A DNA stretch of 64,000 nt from Petaurus breviceps papuanus (GCA_028583685.1 JAMXIF010001119.1:867277-931276); one strand, 5' to 3'. Positions 20,640 to 32,295 are shown, counted from the stretch's first letter. Numbers and translations: made by a program. The notes: generated by a model not told the origin, from the letters alone.

Positions 20640-21400
20640 CAACAAATATTTATTAAATACCTACTAGGTGGCAGACACTATGCTATGTGTAAGAGACACA
20701 AAGAAAAAAATGAAACAATTCCAACCCTCAATGGATTTACATTCTATTAGAGACTGGAGGTGGGGAACAGCATATATACAGTTAAGTAATTACAAAATAG
20801 GTATGTGTTAAGTATAAAATCATTTCAAGGAGTACTAGCCACTGAGGATACAGGGAAAGTTTCATGTAGGAGGTATCCTTTGAGATGAGTTTTTAAGAGA
20901 TTCTAGGAGGCAGAGATAAGGAAGGCAAATATGCTATGGGATGTGACTTATGAGGGACAACAAGTAGGTCAATGAGCCCAGAATACCAAGTGCATGAAAG
21001 GGAGTAATGTGTGATTAAGGTGTAAGCCTAGAAAAGTAGGCTGGAGTCAAGCTAAGGAGTTGAATGCCAAATAGAGGAGTTGGTCAGCTTTTTGAGTAGG
21101 TTAGATCGGTACTTTAAGGAATATCACTGATACCCATATAGAGAAAGGATTGAAGAAGAGAAATACTTGAAACTGGAAGATCAATTAGGAGGCTAATTAT
21201 AATAGTCAAGGCAAGAGATAATGAGGGCCTGAAGCAGCATGGTGGTCATGTGAATAGAGAGAATGGGAAAGATACAAGAGATACTGTGGACAAAAATCAA
21301 CAAAACTTGGCAATTAAATATGGGATATAAAGGAAAGTGAAATATCAGGGATGACTGAGGTTTCAAACCTGGCTAACTAGAATGATTGAGGTATTGATAT
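20640..21400 (-). repeat. L2 LINE, antisense, long copy
   Basis: Antisense L2 from its 3' end: 'caaatatttattaaatacct', 'ggcagacactatgctatgtg', 'ggatttacattctattag', then 'ggaggctaattataatagtc' and 'aaggcaagagataatgaggg'. Confidence 0.7.
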
Positions 21401-21507
21401 GGATACAAACGGTACCCTACTGAGGCCCCTCCTGAGGCAGGCTCATTCTGTAGCTCATCCTGTAACTGGAGACCATGCTAAAGTCCTTTTTCCCTTACAT
21501 TGAAATA

Positions 21508-21741
21508 TCAAAACTTTTTCTTGTTTATTATTTCAAGTAGTTTTTTACTTGATTCTCTAGGATTCTCTAAGTTTATCATCATATCATCTGCAAAGAGTGA
21601 TAACTTAGTTTTTTCTTGGCCTATTCTAATTCCTTCAATTTCTTTTTCTTCTTTTATTGCTAAGGCTAACATTTCATACAACTTTTTCTTAACTTGTACC
21701 AAAAGAATTGCTTTTATCTCCTTTATCCTGTGTTCTCTCAC
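21508..21741 (-). pseudogene. L1 ORF2 reverse-transcriptase fragment
   Basis: The minus-strand translation includes 'ALAIKEEKEIEGIRIGQEK' and 'LSLFADDMMINLENP', matching the L1 ORF2p RT region, where the FADD motif supplies catalytic aspartates. About 78 codons remain open, with no other part of the element next to it, so it is an isolated internal piece. Confidence 0.85.
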
Positions 21742-21745
21742 CCCC

Positions 21746-21990
21746 TTAATCTTTAACCAACCATAAAACTTTAAAATCTATAGGCTGTATCCCTGTCAGG
21801 ATTTTGTCCATATAGGCCTAGTCCCCCTCAACTATCAGTGCCTTTTACTCAGCCACATTGCTACAGTAAAGGTTCATGTTCTTTCATGTTAATAAAGTTC
21901 CTGATGGCTAAAAGAGAAGTCTAAGTGAACTCTTTCACACTTGACCCCACTGTCTTGAATCTGAACCACTGTCTTGAATCTGACCTCTGT
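21746..21990. other. Unassigned; faint LTR-like wording
   Basis: Contains 'taataaagttcctgatggct', which can occur near retroviral polyadenylation sites, but no ends or partner LTR were found. Left unnamed. Confidence 0.25.
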
Positions 21991-21999
21991 AGTATCCTC

Positions 22000-22100
22000 A
22001 ACAGATATATGGAGATTTTGAAGAGAGATATGTTTTCGGGAAAACATAATGAGTTCTGTTTTGGAAATGTTAGGTTTGTGTTTACAGGACCTCAGATTTG
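22000..22100 (-). repeat. L2 antisense fragment
   Basis: 'aacataatgagttctgtttt' fits the antisense L2 'aatgagttcggttttggac' region. Confidence 0.45.
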
Positions 22101-22129
22101 GGGGGAAATCCCTCATTGATCAAGTATTC

Positions 22130-22450
22130 CAACCCATGTTTGATCAAAGAGTCCCTCTGCATCTCTAATCAGTTTATTTTAGAAATCTTCCAATAAAGGA
22201 AAATCCACTTCTTCAGGCAAGTGAGGAACAACACTATATATATTTTTTGTCATTTTCGGAGAATACTAATTATCAGAAATTTTTCTGTATGCTAATCCAA
22301 AAGTCTTCATTTTCCCCCTCATGTACCCATTATTCCTAGTTCTCTACAAGCTGAATAAACCTAATCCCTGTACTATTCAACGACCTTTCAAATATTTGAG
22401 GACAACTACCATATCCAGCTGTCTTTCTCCAGTCTGACCATACCTACTTC
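22130..22450 (-). repeat. CR1/L3 LINE 3' fragment, antisense
   Basis: 'tttcaaatatttgaggacaa' and 'ctttctccagtctgacca' correspond to the reverse complement of the CR1/L3 region seen in sense at 51290-52230. Confidence 0.5.
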
Positions 22451-22519
22451 CTTTGCTTGTTTCTTGTTTTCAGTGGTTTCCAATCCTCTCACATTTTGGT
22501 TTCTTTCCTCGAAGTGATT

Positions 22520-22960
22520 ATACCTTATTCAATTCAAATAAATTCAGTTAGATCCAACAAATACTTGCTGAAATGCCTACTGTGTCCAAGTCACTCTGCT
22601 AGACTAAGAGAATACAAAGTTAAAAAAATGACACTATAATCTCAAAAAACCCTATATTCTATAATGGGGTATGTCATGTACAAAATGAATTACATATGGT
22701 TGAATGAAATCATTTAGAAGAGAGGTCCAGGCAAAAGATTATAGAAAAAATGTAAAAGTATATTTCTCTAATTGCGGAAATTAGACATGTCTGTGTAATA
22801 AGAAATGGAAAATAAGAAGTCCCATAAGTGAAGTAGTTTGAAGGAGAGATTGAAATGTATTTGTAGGGATGGGCCTTAGTATATGGCCTCAAAGGCTAGA
22901 AGGACTTCAAGAGGTCAAAACTTATGGTAAGGACATTACATATACAAGTAATTTCATGAG
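22520..22960 (-). repeat. L2 LINE, antisense
   Basis: 'ccaacaaatacttgctgaaa', 'tgcctactgtgtccaagtca' and later 'atggcctcaaaggctagaag'. Confidence 0.55.
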
Positions 22961-23083
22961 CAAAGGCATGAATTAATACATGGATCAACAAAAACATTCA
23001 TGGAATAGGAAGTAGTTCAGTTTGAATAAAGCATGGGCTTTTAGCCTGCACACCAGCACCTTTTGGTAGATTTAAGTTATTGC

Positions 23084-23310
23084 TGGACAACTAAATGGCA
23101 CAGTGGATAGAACACTGGGCTTGGAATCAGAAAGACTCCTCCTGAGTTCAAATCCAGCCTCAGACAAAGTCATTCAACCCTCTTTGCCTCAGTTTCTCAT
23201 CTATAAAATGAGCTTGAGAAGGCAGTGGCAAACCACTTCCAGTATTTCTGCCAAGAAAAACCCAAATGAAGTTATGAAGAGTCAGATACAACTGAAACAA
23301 CTCAAAAACA
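23084..23310 (+). mobile_element. Mar-1-type CORE-SINE
   Basis: 'gagttcaaatccagcctcag', 'ttgcctcagtttctcatcta', 'ggcagtggcaaaccacttcc', tail 'caactgaaacaactcaaaaa'. Target duplication aagttattgc at 23074-23083 and 23311-23320. Confidence 0.85.
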
Positions 23311-23320
23311 AAGTTATTGC

Positions 23321-23680
23321 ATGGAGTAGGCAAATCTACATGTATACCAAGCATTGTCATTTTGTTCTTTATTCAGGATCAACAAAATAAATATGCAGTG
23401 TGACTCAGTATAATTATTAATAAGTAAATATACCATCTGTAGACTTAATAAGTAATATGTCTCACACATGTAATATTATTCTTTTCCAAAGATATCTAGA
23501 TGCTGTTGTGATTAATAAAATCCAAATTCATTTGACAGCATTATGGAATTCGTAGTAAGTTTTTTGTTATGTATTTTCTCTAATGATGGGCTTTAAAAGT
23601 ACATTTTGTAGGTTCTACAAAATATTTATGTTAAAAGGTAGTCCTTGTATTTAAGAAAATTTGCGCCCACTCTCTTACAG
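23321..23680. other. Unassigned
   Basis: No gene or recognised repeat. Confidence 0.4.
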
Positions 23681-23684
23681 CCTA

Positions 23685-24000
23685 AGATATGGACACAGAT
23701 GAATAGCATCTGTAAAGAGATGCATCTTTAGAGGTTAAGGACAGAGAATAAGACATCTTAAATGTTAGATTAATAAGTTTGTGTTTAGTTTGAGTGGTTA
23801 TAAAGTCTCTTTTGAAGGACTTTGAGAAGGCGAGTAACATGATTTCCCATTATGCATTAGGAAGATTAACCCAGCAACAGTGGAAAGGAAATGCTAGAGG
23901 GAGGGTTGAGAAGGGAACCTATTTAAAGATACTCAGGCAAGAAGTACAAAGTCATGAATTATGGTGTTGGCAGTCGGAATGAATTTGAGAGAAATTTTAC
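23685..24000 (-). repeat. L2 antisense, degraded
   Basis: 'gagtaacatgatttcccatt' and 'aggaagattaacccagcaac' resemble antisense L2 'gagtgacatgatc...aggaagatcactctggc'. Confidence 0.45.
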
Positions 24001-24089
24001 TGCTTGAATTAAAAAGAATTGTGGGCAACTGACTGAATTGGGAGGGGATATACGAAAGAGATGATGGGGAGTTTTAAACATGGTTACCT

Positions 24090-24205
24090 GGTATTTTAAT
24101 TAGGAAATATTTATTAAATGGCTATTACCCATGAGGCGATACGGTAAATACCAAGGATATGTAGACAAAACCAAAAGAGTTCCAGTCCTCATGGAGGGTA
24201 TTACA
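24090..24205 (-). repeat. L2 antisense 3' end
   Basis: 'ggaaatatttattaaatggc' and 'gttccagtcctcatggaggg'. An AT-rich simple tract follows (24205-24255). Confidence 0.55.
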
Positions 24206-24255
24206 TGTATATCATTATATATAGATACTATATATAGGTATTATATATATTCTAC

Positions 24256-25195
24256 TAGGGTTGGGGGTAGAAAGACAGCATAACTTTTCTGACTGAAAAG
24301 AAGCTACAACTGACAGGAAAAGGGAAATTAGGAAGAGAAGAAGATGGTTTGGGATTGTGTTGAGCTTTCGCTTGAACATGTTGAGGAATCTAGGTGTACT
24401 TAATGACACCAGGGATTTCCTTAGCTTTGTCTGTACCTAAAACATTTGTATGCGAAATCACATACTTCACTGATTTTATGAGGAAAAAACCCACAACTTT
24501 TGTGTGTGTGTGTCTGTGGTTAAAGAACATTAATAGAACCTAATTAACACATATACGCCATTGATTTTTTGACTGAAATAGGCTAATAGTAAAAAGAAAT
24601 AGCTGATATTTCTCTTTTCTTATGCTTCAAAAACAACTGTTAAATTATCACTGGTGATTAGATATCCTCCTTGGACTCTGAGATCAAGGAAAGGAAGGGG
24701 ATGTGTGACATATTTACCACATCCAAAGATGGCAATGTTGTTCCACGGTCATTAAGACATGAGCTTTGAGGATTTTCTCCAACAGTAGAGATAGGTTTAT
24801 GCTGATCCATCTTTCATCCCCTGTTGTGCTCAACAACACACAATGCTCATTTGGCAATCCATTCTACGCTTGTGACAATTTTTTTTATGTCGTGTTATTC
24901 CTTCAACTAACTAGGATTATTAGAGTTTTTACATGGATGTATCTTGTCTGTTCAGTCAGATTAGGGGCAGGTAGAAAGACTCATACTTCTTTATATTCTC
25001 CCACTGTGTTTTGGAAATTGATGATGTACAATATACTTGTCAGTTAACTAGATGATCTGTAAAATGACTGATCAGGATAGAGAATTGGTAAGTAGCCAGA
25101 AATAAGGCTCTGCTTTTATCAACTAGCACCACCTGAAATTATGGATGGGAAACTCAGGAGACATTGTGCCTTCAATTTACAATTAAAATTAGATG
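24256..25195. other. Unassigned
   Basis: No gene. A 93-codon frame (24766-25047) has no recognised motif. Confidence 0.4.
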
Positions 25196-25212
25196 CAAAG
25201 ATAGCTCTTTAA

Positions 25213-25305
25213 GGGGCGGCTAGGTGGCGCAGTGAGTAAGAGCGCCAGCCCTGGAGTCAGGAGGACCCCGGATCAGTTACAGCCTCAGATACTTGACACC
25301 CACAC

Positions 25306-25339
<34 letters not shown>

Positions 25340-25398
25340 CTGGCTATGTAACCTTGAGCAAGTTACTTAACCTCAATTACTTAAAAAAAAAAAAAAAA
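25213..25398 (+). mobile_element. tRNA-derived SINE (26283 type) with internal CA microsatellite
   Basis: 'gcggctaggtggcgcagtga' head, then an expanded (CA)n run at 25308-25338, then 'ggctatgtaaccttgagcaa' and poly-A. Target duplication agatagctctttaa / agataggtctttaa. The CA run sits where other members have 'cacacccagaaata', so it grew inside the element. Confidence 0.8.
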
Positions 25399-25412
25399 AG
25401 ATAGGTCTTTAA

Positions 25413-25650
25413 AACTTGATGTTGACCAAAAGATTACCAGCAGGATATCCCATACTGAAGAGCATATACTCTCTTGGGTTATATACACCTTTCAATTCAA
25501 ATAGTATGTTTAACATAGAGAAATTGTATTCTATAGTAGAAACATGAGTGTAATCCTTGATAATGGTTTCTATCTATAGATTTTATATGAATCTCAACAA
25601 GTCACTTTAACAGTTGTGTCCAACATCCTCTCTCCTTTAAAAAAAAAAAA
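25413..25650. other. Unassigned
   Basis: Nothing recognised. Confidence 0.4.
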
Positions 25651-25653
25651 TCT

Positions 25654-25828
25654 TGGGTCGGCTAGGTGGCGCACTGAATAGAGCACCAGCCCTGGAGTCA
25701 GAAAGACCTGAATTCAAATCTACCCTAAGACACTTGACACACTGACTAGCCATATGACCTTGGACAAGTGACTTAACCCCAATTGCCCTGCCTTCCCCCC
25801 CTCCAAAAAGCAAATAAAAAAAAGATGA
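25654..25828 (+). mobile_element. tRNA-derived SINE
   Basis: 'tcggctaggtggcgcactga', 'gaattcaaatctaccctaag', 'caagtgacttaaccccaatt' and an A-rich end. Flanked by A-rich target site (taaaaaaaatc). Confidence 0.8.
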
Positions 25829-25839
25829 GTTAAAAAAAA

Positions 25840-26268
25840 TCGTAAGGATCATCTCCTCTGCCCACAAAATTATCTTCTTCCTATCAAGTGGACCTTGAAA
25901 AGGTCTCTGTGCTGTCTGTTACTTAGTCTCAATCCAGGGTAGCACATCAGGCTATGTGGGAGTTAAGAAGTACATTGGATAAGAAAAATAAGAGATTTTA
26001 GTCACTGTAAATTCATATTTTCATATCTACAAGGTCATGCTTTGAAGAAAACCTCTGATGAATCACTCAATCTCTATTTCTTTTCTTCTATCTTTACAGA
26101 CTATAAAGTAGTCACTGAAAGACACATTTTCAATCTTTTCTTTAAAAAAAAGCCCACCTTTGTTATTCTACTAATGTTAACAACTGGACGGTAAAGTCAT
26201 GTTGCCTTAAGGATGTGGGCTTCATTTTTAAAATATATTGTTAAGGCAAAACATTAAGGCAGAGGGTT
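25840..26268. other. Unassigned
   Basis: No gene or recognised repeat. Confidence 0.4.
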
Positions 26269-26282
26269 TTGTTGTTGTTGTT

Positions 26283-26431
26283 TTTAAGCAATTGGGATTT
26301 AGTAACTTGCTCAAGGTTACATGGCCAGTTATTTCTGGGTGTGGTGCTAAGTATCTGAGCCTGGATTCGATCTCCCAGGTCATCCTGACACTGGGGCCGG
26401 TGCTCTTGCTCGCTGAGCCACCTGGCTGCCC
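26283..26431 (-). mobile_element. tRNA-derived SINE, single unit of the dimer's family
   Basis: 'taagcaattgggatttagta', 'gctcaaggttacatggccag', 'caggtcatcctgacactggg'. Target duplication ttgttgttgtt at 26272-26282 and 26432-26442. The minus strand has a canonical-looking tRNA B box (gatcgaatcc). Confidence 0.8.
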
Positions 26432-26464
26432 TTGTTGTTGTTAAATATGGAAAAAGAGAAAGTC

Positions 26465-26650
26465 ATCGTATTCAGTTCAATTTAAACAATTTACATTAAG
26501 TGACTATTAGCCAAGGCAATGTTTTAGATAGGAATATAAAGGTGAAAAAAGATGAATGCCCTACCCTCAAGGAGTTTGCAGTCTAGTAAGAAATGAAGAC
26601 AAGAAAAAAAATCAAAATGTTACAAATGATGAAGTGTAATACGATTTAAA
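26465..26650 (-). repeat. L2 antisense 3' end
   Basis: 'taccctcaaggagtttgcag' then 'tctagtaag', with a degraded terminus upstream. Confidence 0.6.
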
Positions 26651-27195
26651 ACAAGTGTCATTAATTTCAAAAAATATCAAGCTCACAAGACATAGGTAGA
26701 AGACCAAATGACCTTTGTTTTAAAGGACAATATAGTATACAATCCTACAAGCTTGAACCGGTGGTAGTTATATTAAGCTAGAGACTGTTGTTTTTTGGAG
26801 GAATGGTCATAGCTATTCTATGAGGGAAATGAAGTGGTGTACTGCTTCTAGGTTGTAAGGGAAAGGGGAATTCTGATGTACAACATGAAGGACGATCGAG
26901 TTAAGTCAGTTTTAGCTTTGAAGCAGGTTCTATGGCTCCCTTGATTTCAGGATACAGTGAGGAAAGTGAAGATGAGTGGCACCGCTTTTGCTCTGGGGTG
27001 GTATGACACACTTAATTAATCTTAACCATAAGAAAGTTTGACTTCTATGTAGCACTGTAGCTGATTTAAGCTATGTGTACACGCCATGCAGCCTATATGG
27101 GTGTTTCCAAATGTCCACATGGTGGGCACTTGCTGTGCCAGACATACAGATTACCGACTCAGTTTTTTAATCTTTTGAATGACTGTCTTCGTGCC
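26651..27195. other. Unassigned
   Basis: No gene or recognised repeat. Confidence 0.4.
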
Positions 27196-27199
27196 CTAT

Positions 27200-27535
27200 A
27201 GAAGTATATTTAACCAGATGTTTGGTAGAAATTGTCCTATGGACTCATGATGGAAAGGGCTATCTACATCCAGAGAAAGATTTACAGTCTGAATGCAGAT
27301 TGAAGCAAACTGCGTGAGCTCTCTCTCTCTTTCTTGTTCATTCCATTGGTTATAATCCTTCTTTACAACTTGACTAATGTATAATGTGAAGGTATTTGTA
27401 GAACCCATATCATACTGCAGGCAGCCACAGTGAGGGGGGAGGAGAGAAAGGGAGACAGAGAAGGAGAAAAATTTGAAGCTCAAAATCTTGTGGTAAACTA
27501 TAGGCAAATTAATTAATTAATTTTTTTTTAAAAAG
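27200..27535 (+). mobile_element. L1 3' UTR fragment
   Basis: 'ggactcatgatggaaagggc', 'atctacatccagagaaaga', 'gtctgaatgcagattgaagc' and 'cttctttacaacttgactaa' are landmarks of the marsupial L1 3' UTR. 5'-truncated. Confidence 0.7.
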
Positions 27536-28028
27536 AAATTGTACTATGGTAAAAATAGGGAAGAAAACAGATAGGTAATACCCAAACAATCCAACTTAAC
27601 TTATCTCCTGTTCTTTCCTAGGGTGCTAAAAATTACTCTCTGACTTTAAAACAAACAAAAAAACCCCATAACATCGAGAAGAAAAGCAATAGAGCAACAT
27701 GTAAGACTTTGAGAGTATGGAAGCTTTTCAGCAGATATCAAACTCAAAAAGAATCAGAATTATTCAGCAACAATTAATTAACAATGATTTGGCAAAAACC
27801 ACTTGGGGTAATAAAAATCTGCATCCTGGCTTCCCACTTCAGAAAGAACTCACCCTCAATCACCCAATCAGATGCAACCACTTATTTCCCTGAATACAGA
27901 AGCAGAACTTCCTTTAACCCAAACATCATTGGGGTCCAACAGGGATTCTCTCAGAGGATTTTGGCTAATTAACAGTTTCATTCACCATCAGGTTCACATT
28001 ATCAAATTATTAAATTCTTAGATCTATC
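27536..28028. other. Unassigned
   Basis: Nothing recognised. Confidence 0.4.
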
Positions 28029-28029
28029 A

Positions 28030-28195
28030 GCAGCTAGAAGTCTATTTTAGCGCCCACATTTTTACAGATGAGGAAACTGAGGTGCAGAGAGGAGAAATTC
28101 ATTCCTAAAAGTAACTCAGGAAATTGGTGCCAAAATAGGGACTCAGACCTAAGTCTTCTGACTCTTAATCCAAGTTCTTTATAATATATCATGGT
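28030..28195 (-). repeat. MIR/CORE-SINE
   Basis: 'tttacagatgaggaaactga', 'ggtgcagagaggagaaattc' and 'ctaagtcttctgactcttaa'. Confidence 0.75.
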
Positions 28196-28595
28196 CCTCT
28201 TGATTGTTGGGATCTTGATCTTTAGTGTTTGCCTAGATTTGAGTCTTATGTATGCCCTACCCTTGGGTATGTGGCTGTCCTTGAATCTGTGGGTTTTCCT
28301 ACCTTTGAATTTCTTGTCTCAATTCTCTAGCTTCTGACATTGATGTCTGCTTCTTCTAGTCCTGTCATCTACCTCATGACCCACAGATTTGTCATGGTAT
28401 CACTGTAATTGGCACAGTAAACCTAAAGCCTTTTCTGAAAGTCAATTAAATGAAAAGGTCATCAATTTGTAGCATTAATCACTTAGGGTCAAAAAAACTA
28501 TCCAATCACATAACATTAAAATCTACTAGATGAGAAGACTAACTGGATGATGAAAAAAGTGAGGTATCACTATCAACTTTACATGAATTGTTAAA
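28196..28595. other. Unassigned
   Basis: Nothing recognised. Confidence 0.4.
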
Positions 28596-28599
28596 ACTA

Positions 28600-28770
28600 C
28601 AGATTCATTTTATTTTCACAAGATCCCAAGCCAGGGTGAGGGGGGTAGGAGGATCAGTCATAGTTTCAAGATCACAAAGCTACTTGGGAGTAAGGAAAAG
28701 ACTAGAACAGAGACCTTACAGGCTACAGTTTCTCTTTCCAATACTCTTTCATCAGATACCAATATAAGGC
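28600..28770 (-). repeat. MIR/CORE-SINE, degraded
   Basis: 'agtttcaagatcacaaagct' and the following residues fit an antisense MIR core. Confidence 0.5.
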
Positions 28771-29049
28771 ACATGGAAGACTAATAGATCATGAGATTCT
28801 GTTCCCAGGAAATAATTTTTTTTGTTAGAAGGGTCATAACTATTGAATACTCAGAGTTAAAATGAGAAAAGGACTTTAATGCTCTTAATTCTATTCCACA
28901 AACATTTATTACATGCAATACCCTGTGTTAGGCATTAGTCAGGTAAAAGAAGAAAAATGTCCTTGTCCTCCAGGACATTGGCATGACATGAACAGAAATA
29001 ACTGTAATAAAAGCTGAAATGTGACAAGTGTACAGTGAAGGTCTTAAGA

Positions 29050-29225
29050 TAGTTCATAGGATTCATAGGTGGGAAGGACCTTGTAGATCACATTATCTAT
29101 TTTAATGCACAAGTCAACCAAAGTCTAGAGAAGAGACTTAACTAAGTTAACAAGATGCCAAGTGCCAGATGCAGCACCCAAAACTGGGTTTGGTGACTCC
29201 AAATCTGGGGCTCTTTCCAGTTGGT
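29050..29225 (-). repeat. MIR/CORE-SINE nested in L2
   Basis: 'attcataggtgggaaggacc', 'ttgtagatcacattatctat' and 'tgactccaaatctggggctc'. Confidence 0.65.
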
Positions 29226-29541
29226 TAAGGAGGAATCATTTTCTAGCTGATATATTAGAGCAATTTCATGAAAGATCTTGAAGGAAAAGAAGGATTTCAA
29301 AAGGCAGAGATGTAGAGGGGAGGGTGTCTAATGCAGGTATGGGGGCCAGCCTGCACTAGTATAAAAAGGTGAAAGGTAGAATGAGATCAGGTACAAGTGC
29401 AATTTGACTGATTTGTGGAGTGCACAAAGGAGGATAGTACGAAATGATTCTAGAAAAATAGTTTCAAACCGGACTCACATGGCATTTTGATGAGGATTTT
29501 ATTTCATGCTTAGGGTTGGGCAATGGGAAGACACTGAAGGG

Positions 29542-29786
29542 ACAGTCAGGTGGGCCTGGAGTTATAAAGACTCATCTTTGTGAGTTCAAATCTGGCCTTA
29601 GACACTTACTAGTTCTGTGACCCTGGGCAAGTCACTTAAACCTGTATGCCTCAAATTCCTAATCTGTAAAATGGGCTGGAGAAAGAAACTGCAAACCACT
29701 CCAGTATCTTTGCCAAGAAAACCCCAAATGGAGTCAAAGAGAGTCAGACACAACTGAAATGACTTAACCAACAAAAGGGAAACGTA
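29542..29786 (+). mobile_element. Mar-1-type CORE-SINE nested in L2
   Basis: 'gagttcaaatctggccttag', 'tgtgaccctgggcaagtcac', 'caaaccactccagtatcttt', tail 'caactgaaatgacttaacca'. Target duplication aagacactgaaggg at 29528-29541 and 29787-29800. Confidence 0.85.
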
Positions 29787-29830
29787 AAGACACTGAAGGG
29801 CTTTGAGCAGACCCATATAGCATAAATCAA

Positions 29831-30035
29831 AGGGAATGAATGGCAGAGTAGAAAGAGCTCTGAATTCAAAGTAAGGGGACTTAGTTCATATTCTGACACA
29901 ACTATTTACTACTTATGACACCTTGATAAGTGATTTCATTTCTGGGCCTCAGCTTCTTTATAAAGTAAGAGGATTTCTTAGATGATCTGGAAAGTCCCTT
30001 CTGTCTCTAAATTTATAATTCTAGGTGTCATTCCT
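29831..30035 (+). repeat. MIR/CORE-SINE
   Basis: 'agaaagagctctgaattcaa', 'ttctgggcctcagcttcttt' and 'ctgtctctaaatttataatt'. Confidence 0.65.
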
Positions 30036-30329
30036 TCTTTGTGGGACAGCCCAAATCCATTAGGCATTTTTAGAAGAATGACCAAACTCATAATCAATTC
30101 ATATCATGCATAAGAAATTTAAAAAAAAAAGATTTCTAATGGACTGAGTCAAGAGCTCAATAATTAGAGTACAATGTAATCAGTAGTTCTCTAATGGGCT
30201 GGGAGGAGAATCTGTGATGTAGTCAGTATTAAAAATAGCGAATTGCATTCACAGGGGGTGGCATTGTTTCCAATATCTGGGAATTGCATTCAAAGTCAAG
30301 GGAATAGAAAAAGTCTCCAGGATAATTTA

Positions 30330-31215
30330 TTGTCTTCCGAATGGTAAATATGAAGCGTCTATATATTTTCTAACAAACATGTTTTCATTAAGTCATTAAT
30401 GTCACTTTAAAGCTCTTTCACTCTCTCCCTCTGTCTTACTGATAGATTTAATGTCAAGTCATTCCGCTTTGACAGCTGGCGAGAAATCAGCTTTGCGTTT
30501 TCTCATTAAAAGTAATGCTGTGTTAGTAGCCAAATACTTGGAAATGTGAAATGTTAAAATTTAATGGAGTGGAAAAGGCTTATTCTAACTTTGTAAATGG
30601 CAGCATCTTTGTAAAAGTTGGTAGAAAAGACCAACTTGGAGCGAGGATGGCCTGCTGCAATTGTAAAAATAACACAAGCTTGCCAGAGTGGAGAGTGTCC
30701 ATTGGAACCAGAGTGCTTAATGTTGTTTGCTGTGTAGCTTTATAGAAATCTCAGAATTGGCTTGCACACCTGCACAAAATAAAAAGTTTCTCCCTCCTCT
30801 CTGCTTCTTAATTCTCCCCTTGCTCCATTATGGGCCTTGGAGAGAAATGCACAAATTTATTCAGCTTGTAATGTCTTTCTACCACTGTTTTCAGCAATAT
30901 ACTGCCCAGTGTCTTATATTACCTTATCTAGTTAAGCATTTAGGAATGCCATTTGTATGAGAGAGATTGCAGGAAATAAAGTTTCATTGTATTTTAGATT
31001 GGGAACAACAAATAATAGTCCTTGCATCAATTGCGAACAAAGCTGGCCATTTGCATTTTTGGAAAATAATGGGACTCTTTATCTCTTGTTTTTAAATCAC
31101 TTCCTAAAAACCTCAAACACCTGCAACTGTGAAAAAAGAGAGTACAAATACTCAAATTATTCAGTGGGTTCCCTCAGCAGTCTTTGATAGATCACTGCAC
31201 TTAAGCCCAGTAATT
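30330..31215. other. Repeat-free block, candidate conserved non-coding element
   Basis: About 885 bases with no repeat landmark. Regulatory-looking words: 'gctttgacagctggcg' (TGACAG plus a CAGCTG E-box), 'attgcgaacaaagctgg' directly followed by 'ccatttgcatttttgg' (SOX/TCF-like next to an octamer), and taat-type cores near 30385. Open frames of 60-77 codons have no recognised motif, so a non-coding role is likelier. This is a pattern judgement only. Confidence 0.4.
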
Positions 31216-31547
31216 TCAATAGAATTGAGGGTGCTGAGACAGATGGGGACATTTGGCTATTCCCAACCACACTGCACTTCACCTATCTGAATGACTAAAG
31301 AAGGACTTACAATCTAAAAACACATCTAGCACTTGATTATACTTGGTCCTATATAATTATATTTCCATAATAATGGTTTCCTGTGTGTATGCCGTTTTCT
31401 CAAGGACAGAAACCACAGCTTTTTTTGTTTGTTTGTTTGCCCCATAGTGATAAATACATCATCTGAATCCAGGGAGTATTCAGCAATCAGGTACTGAGTG
31501 CCTGAGATCATTGGGCTGGCTGGACAGGACACCAGATATCATCTAGT
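31216..31547. other. Unassigned
   Basis: Nothing recognised. Confidence 0.4.
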
Positions 31548-31548
31548 C

Positions 31549-31583
31549 AAGGTTCTTAACCTGAGGTCCATGAATTAAAAAAA

Positions 31584-31614
<31 letters not shown>

Positions 31615-31752
31615 TAATGTTCAGTATAATTGGTTTGCTTTATTATACTATATATTTTATTGTGTTTATTTAAAAGATATTGTTTCAAGGAGAAGTTCAT
31701 AGGCTTCACCAGTCTGCCAAAGGAATCTATGTTATAAAAGGACAAAAACCTC
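31549..31752. mobile_element. Probable non-autonomous DNA transposon with (TA)n
   Basis: 'ggttcttaacctgaggtcca' at the left and 'ataggcttcaccagtctgcc' toward the right belong to a mammalian repeat with 'ggttaagaacc' type ends. The interior holds a (TA)n run (31580-31617). The family name is uncertain. Confidence 0.4.
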
Positions 31753-31754
31753 TG

Positions 31755-31925
31755 CCCTCGTCCAACCTGTTCATTGTATAGAGGAGGAAACTGAGCCCCA
31801 GAGAAGTTAAGTGATTTGATCAAGTTCCCATTGATATTAAGTAATAGATCTGGGCATCGAACCTAGGCTCTAAATTCTAAATCCAGTGCTCTTTCAGCTG
31901 CCAAGCACTGGCATCACAGTGTGGA
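31755..31925 (-). repeat. MIR/CORE-SINE
   Basis: 'gtatagaggaggaaactgag', 'ccccagagaagttaagtgat' and 'aaatccagtgctctttcagc'. Confidence 0.7.
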
Positions 31926-32294
31926 AAATACTGATAGTTCGGTTTCCACAGATTCTATAGGAACTATGAATGTTTTGTAAACGGATCCTGCACAGGATGT
32001 ATGGAAGGGTCTAGGTCCTGAGAGAAAAGGGCAAAACATACTATCCAGTCATATAAAGGGATCTACAAAGGAGGAAGGAGACCAGACCAAGGCAATTCAA
32101 ACCAGTTGGGATTCAAACTGATACACCTGGTAAAGCAGTTAAGTCCCACTGTCTAACCAAGGGCTACTGTGGTAGGAAGAGAAGAATCATTCAGGTGAAG
32201 AGTTTCCTAGTAGAGGAGATGACTTGTCAAGAGGGAACCAATGATTGTGACAGAAGTGGGGCTATATATTCTTTGTTCTGCTACTGGGGGACTC

Positions 32295-32295
<1 letters not shown>
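31926..32295. other. Unassigned
   Basis: No gene or recognised repeat. Confidence 0.4.

Larger units (their letters stand above)
28890..29830 (-). repeat. L2 antisense, hosting a MIR and a Mar-1 SINE
   Basis: 'ccacaaacatttattacatg', 'ccttgtcctccaggacatt', then 'cacatggcattttgatgagg' and 'ctttgagcagacccatatag'. A MIR (29050-29225) and a Mar-1 SINE (29542-29786) lie inside it. Confidence 0.65.

Noticed and set aside
21746-21990. LTR-like polyadenylation wording
   Set aside because: Only one word fits. No ends, TATA box or partner. Too little to call.
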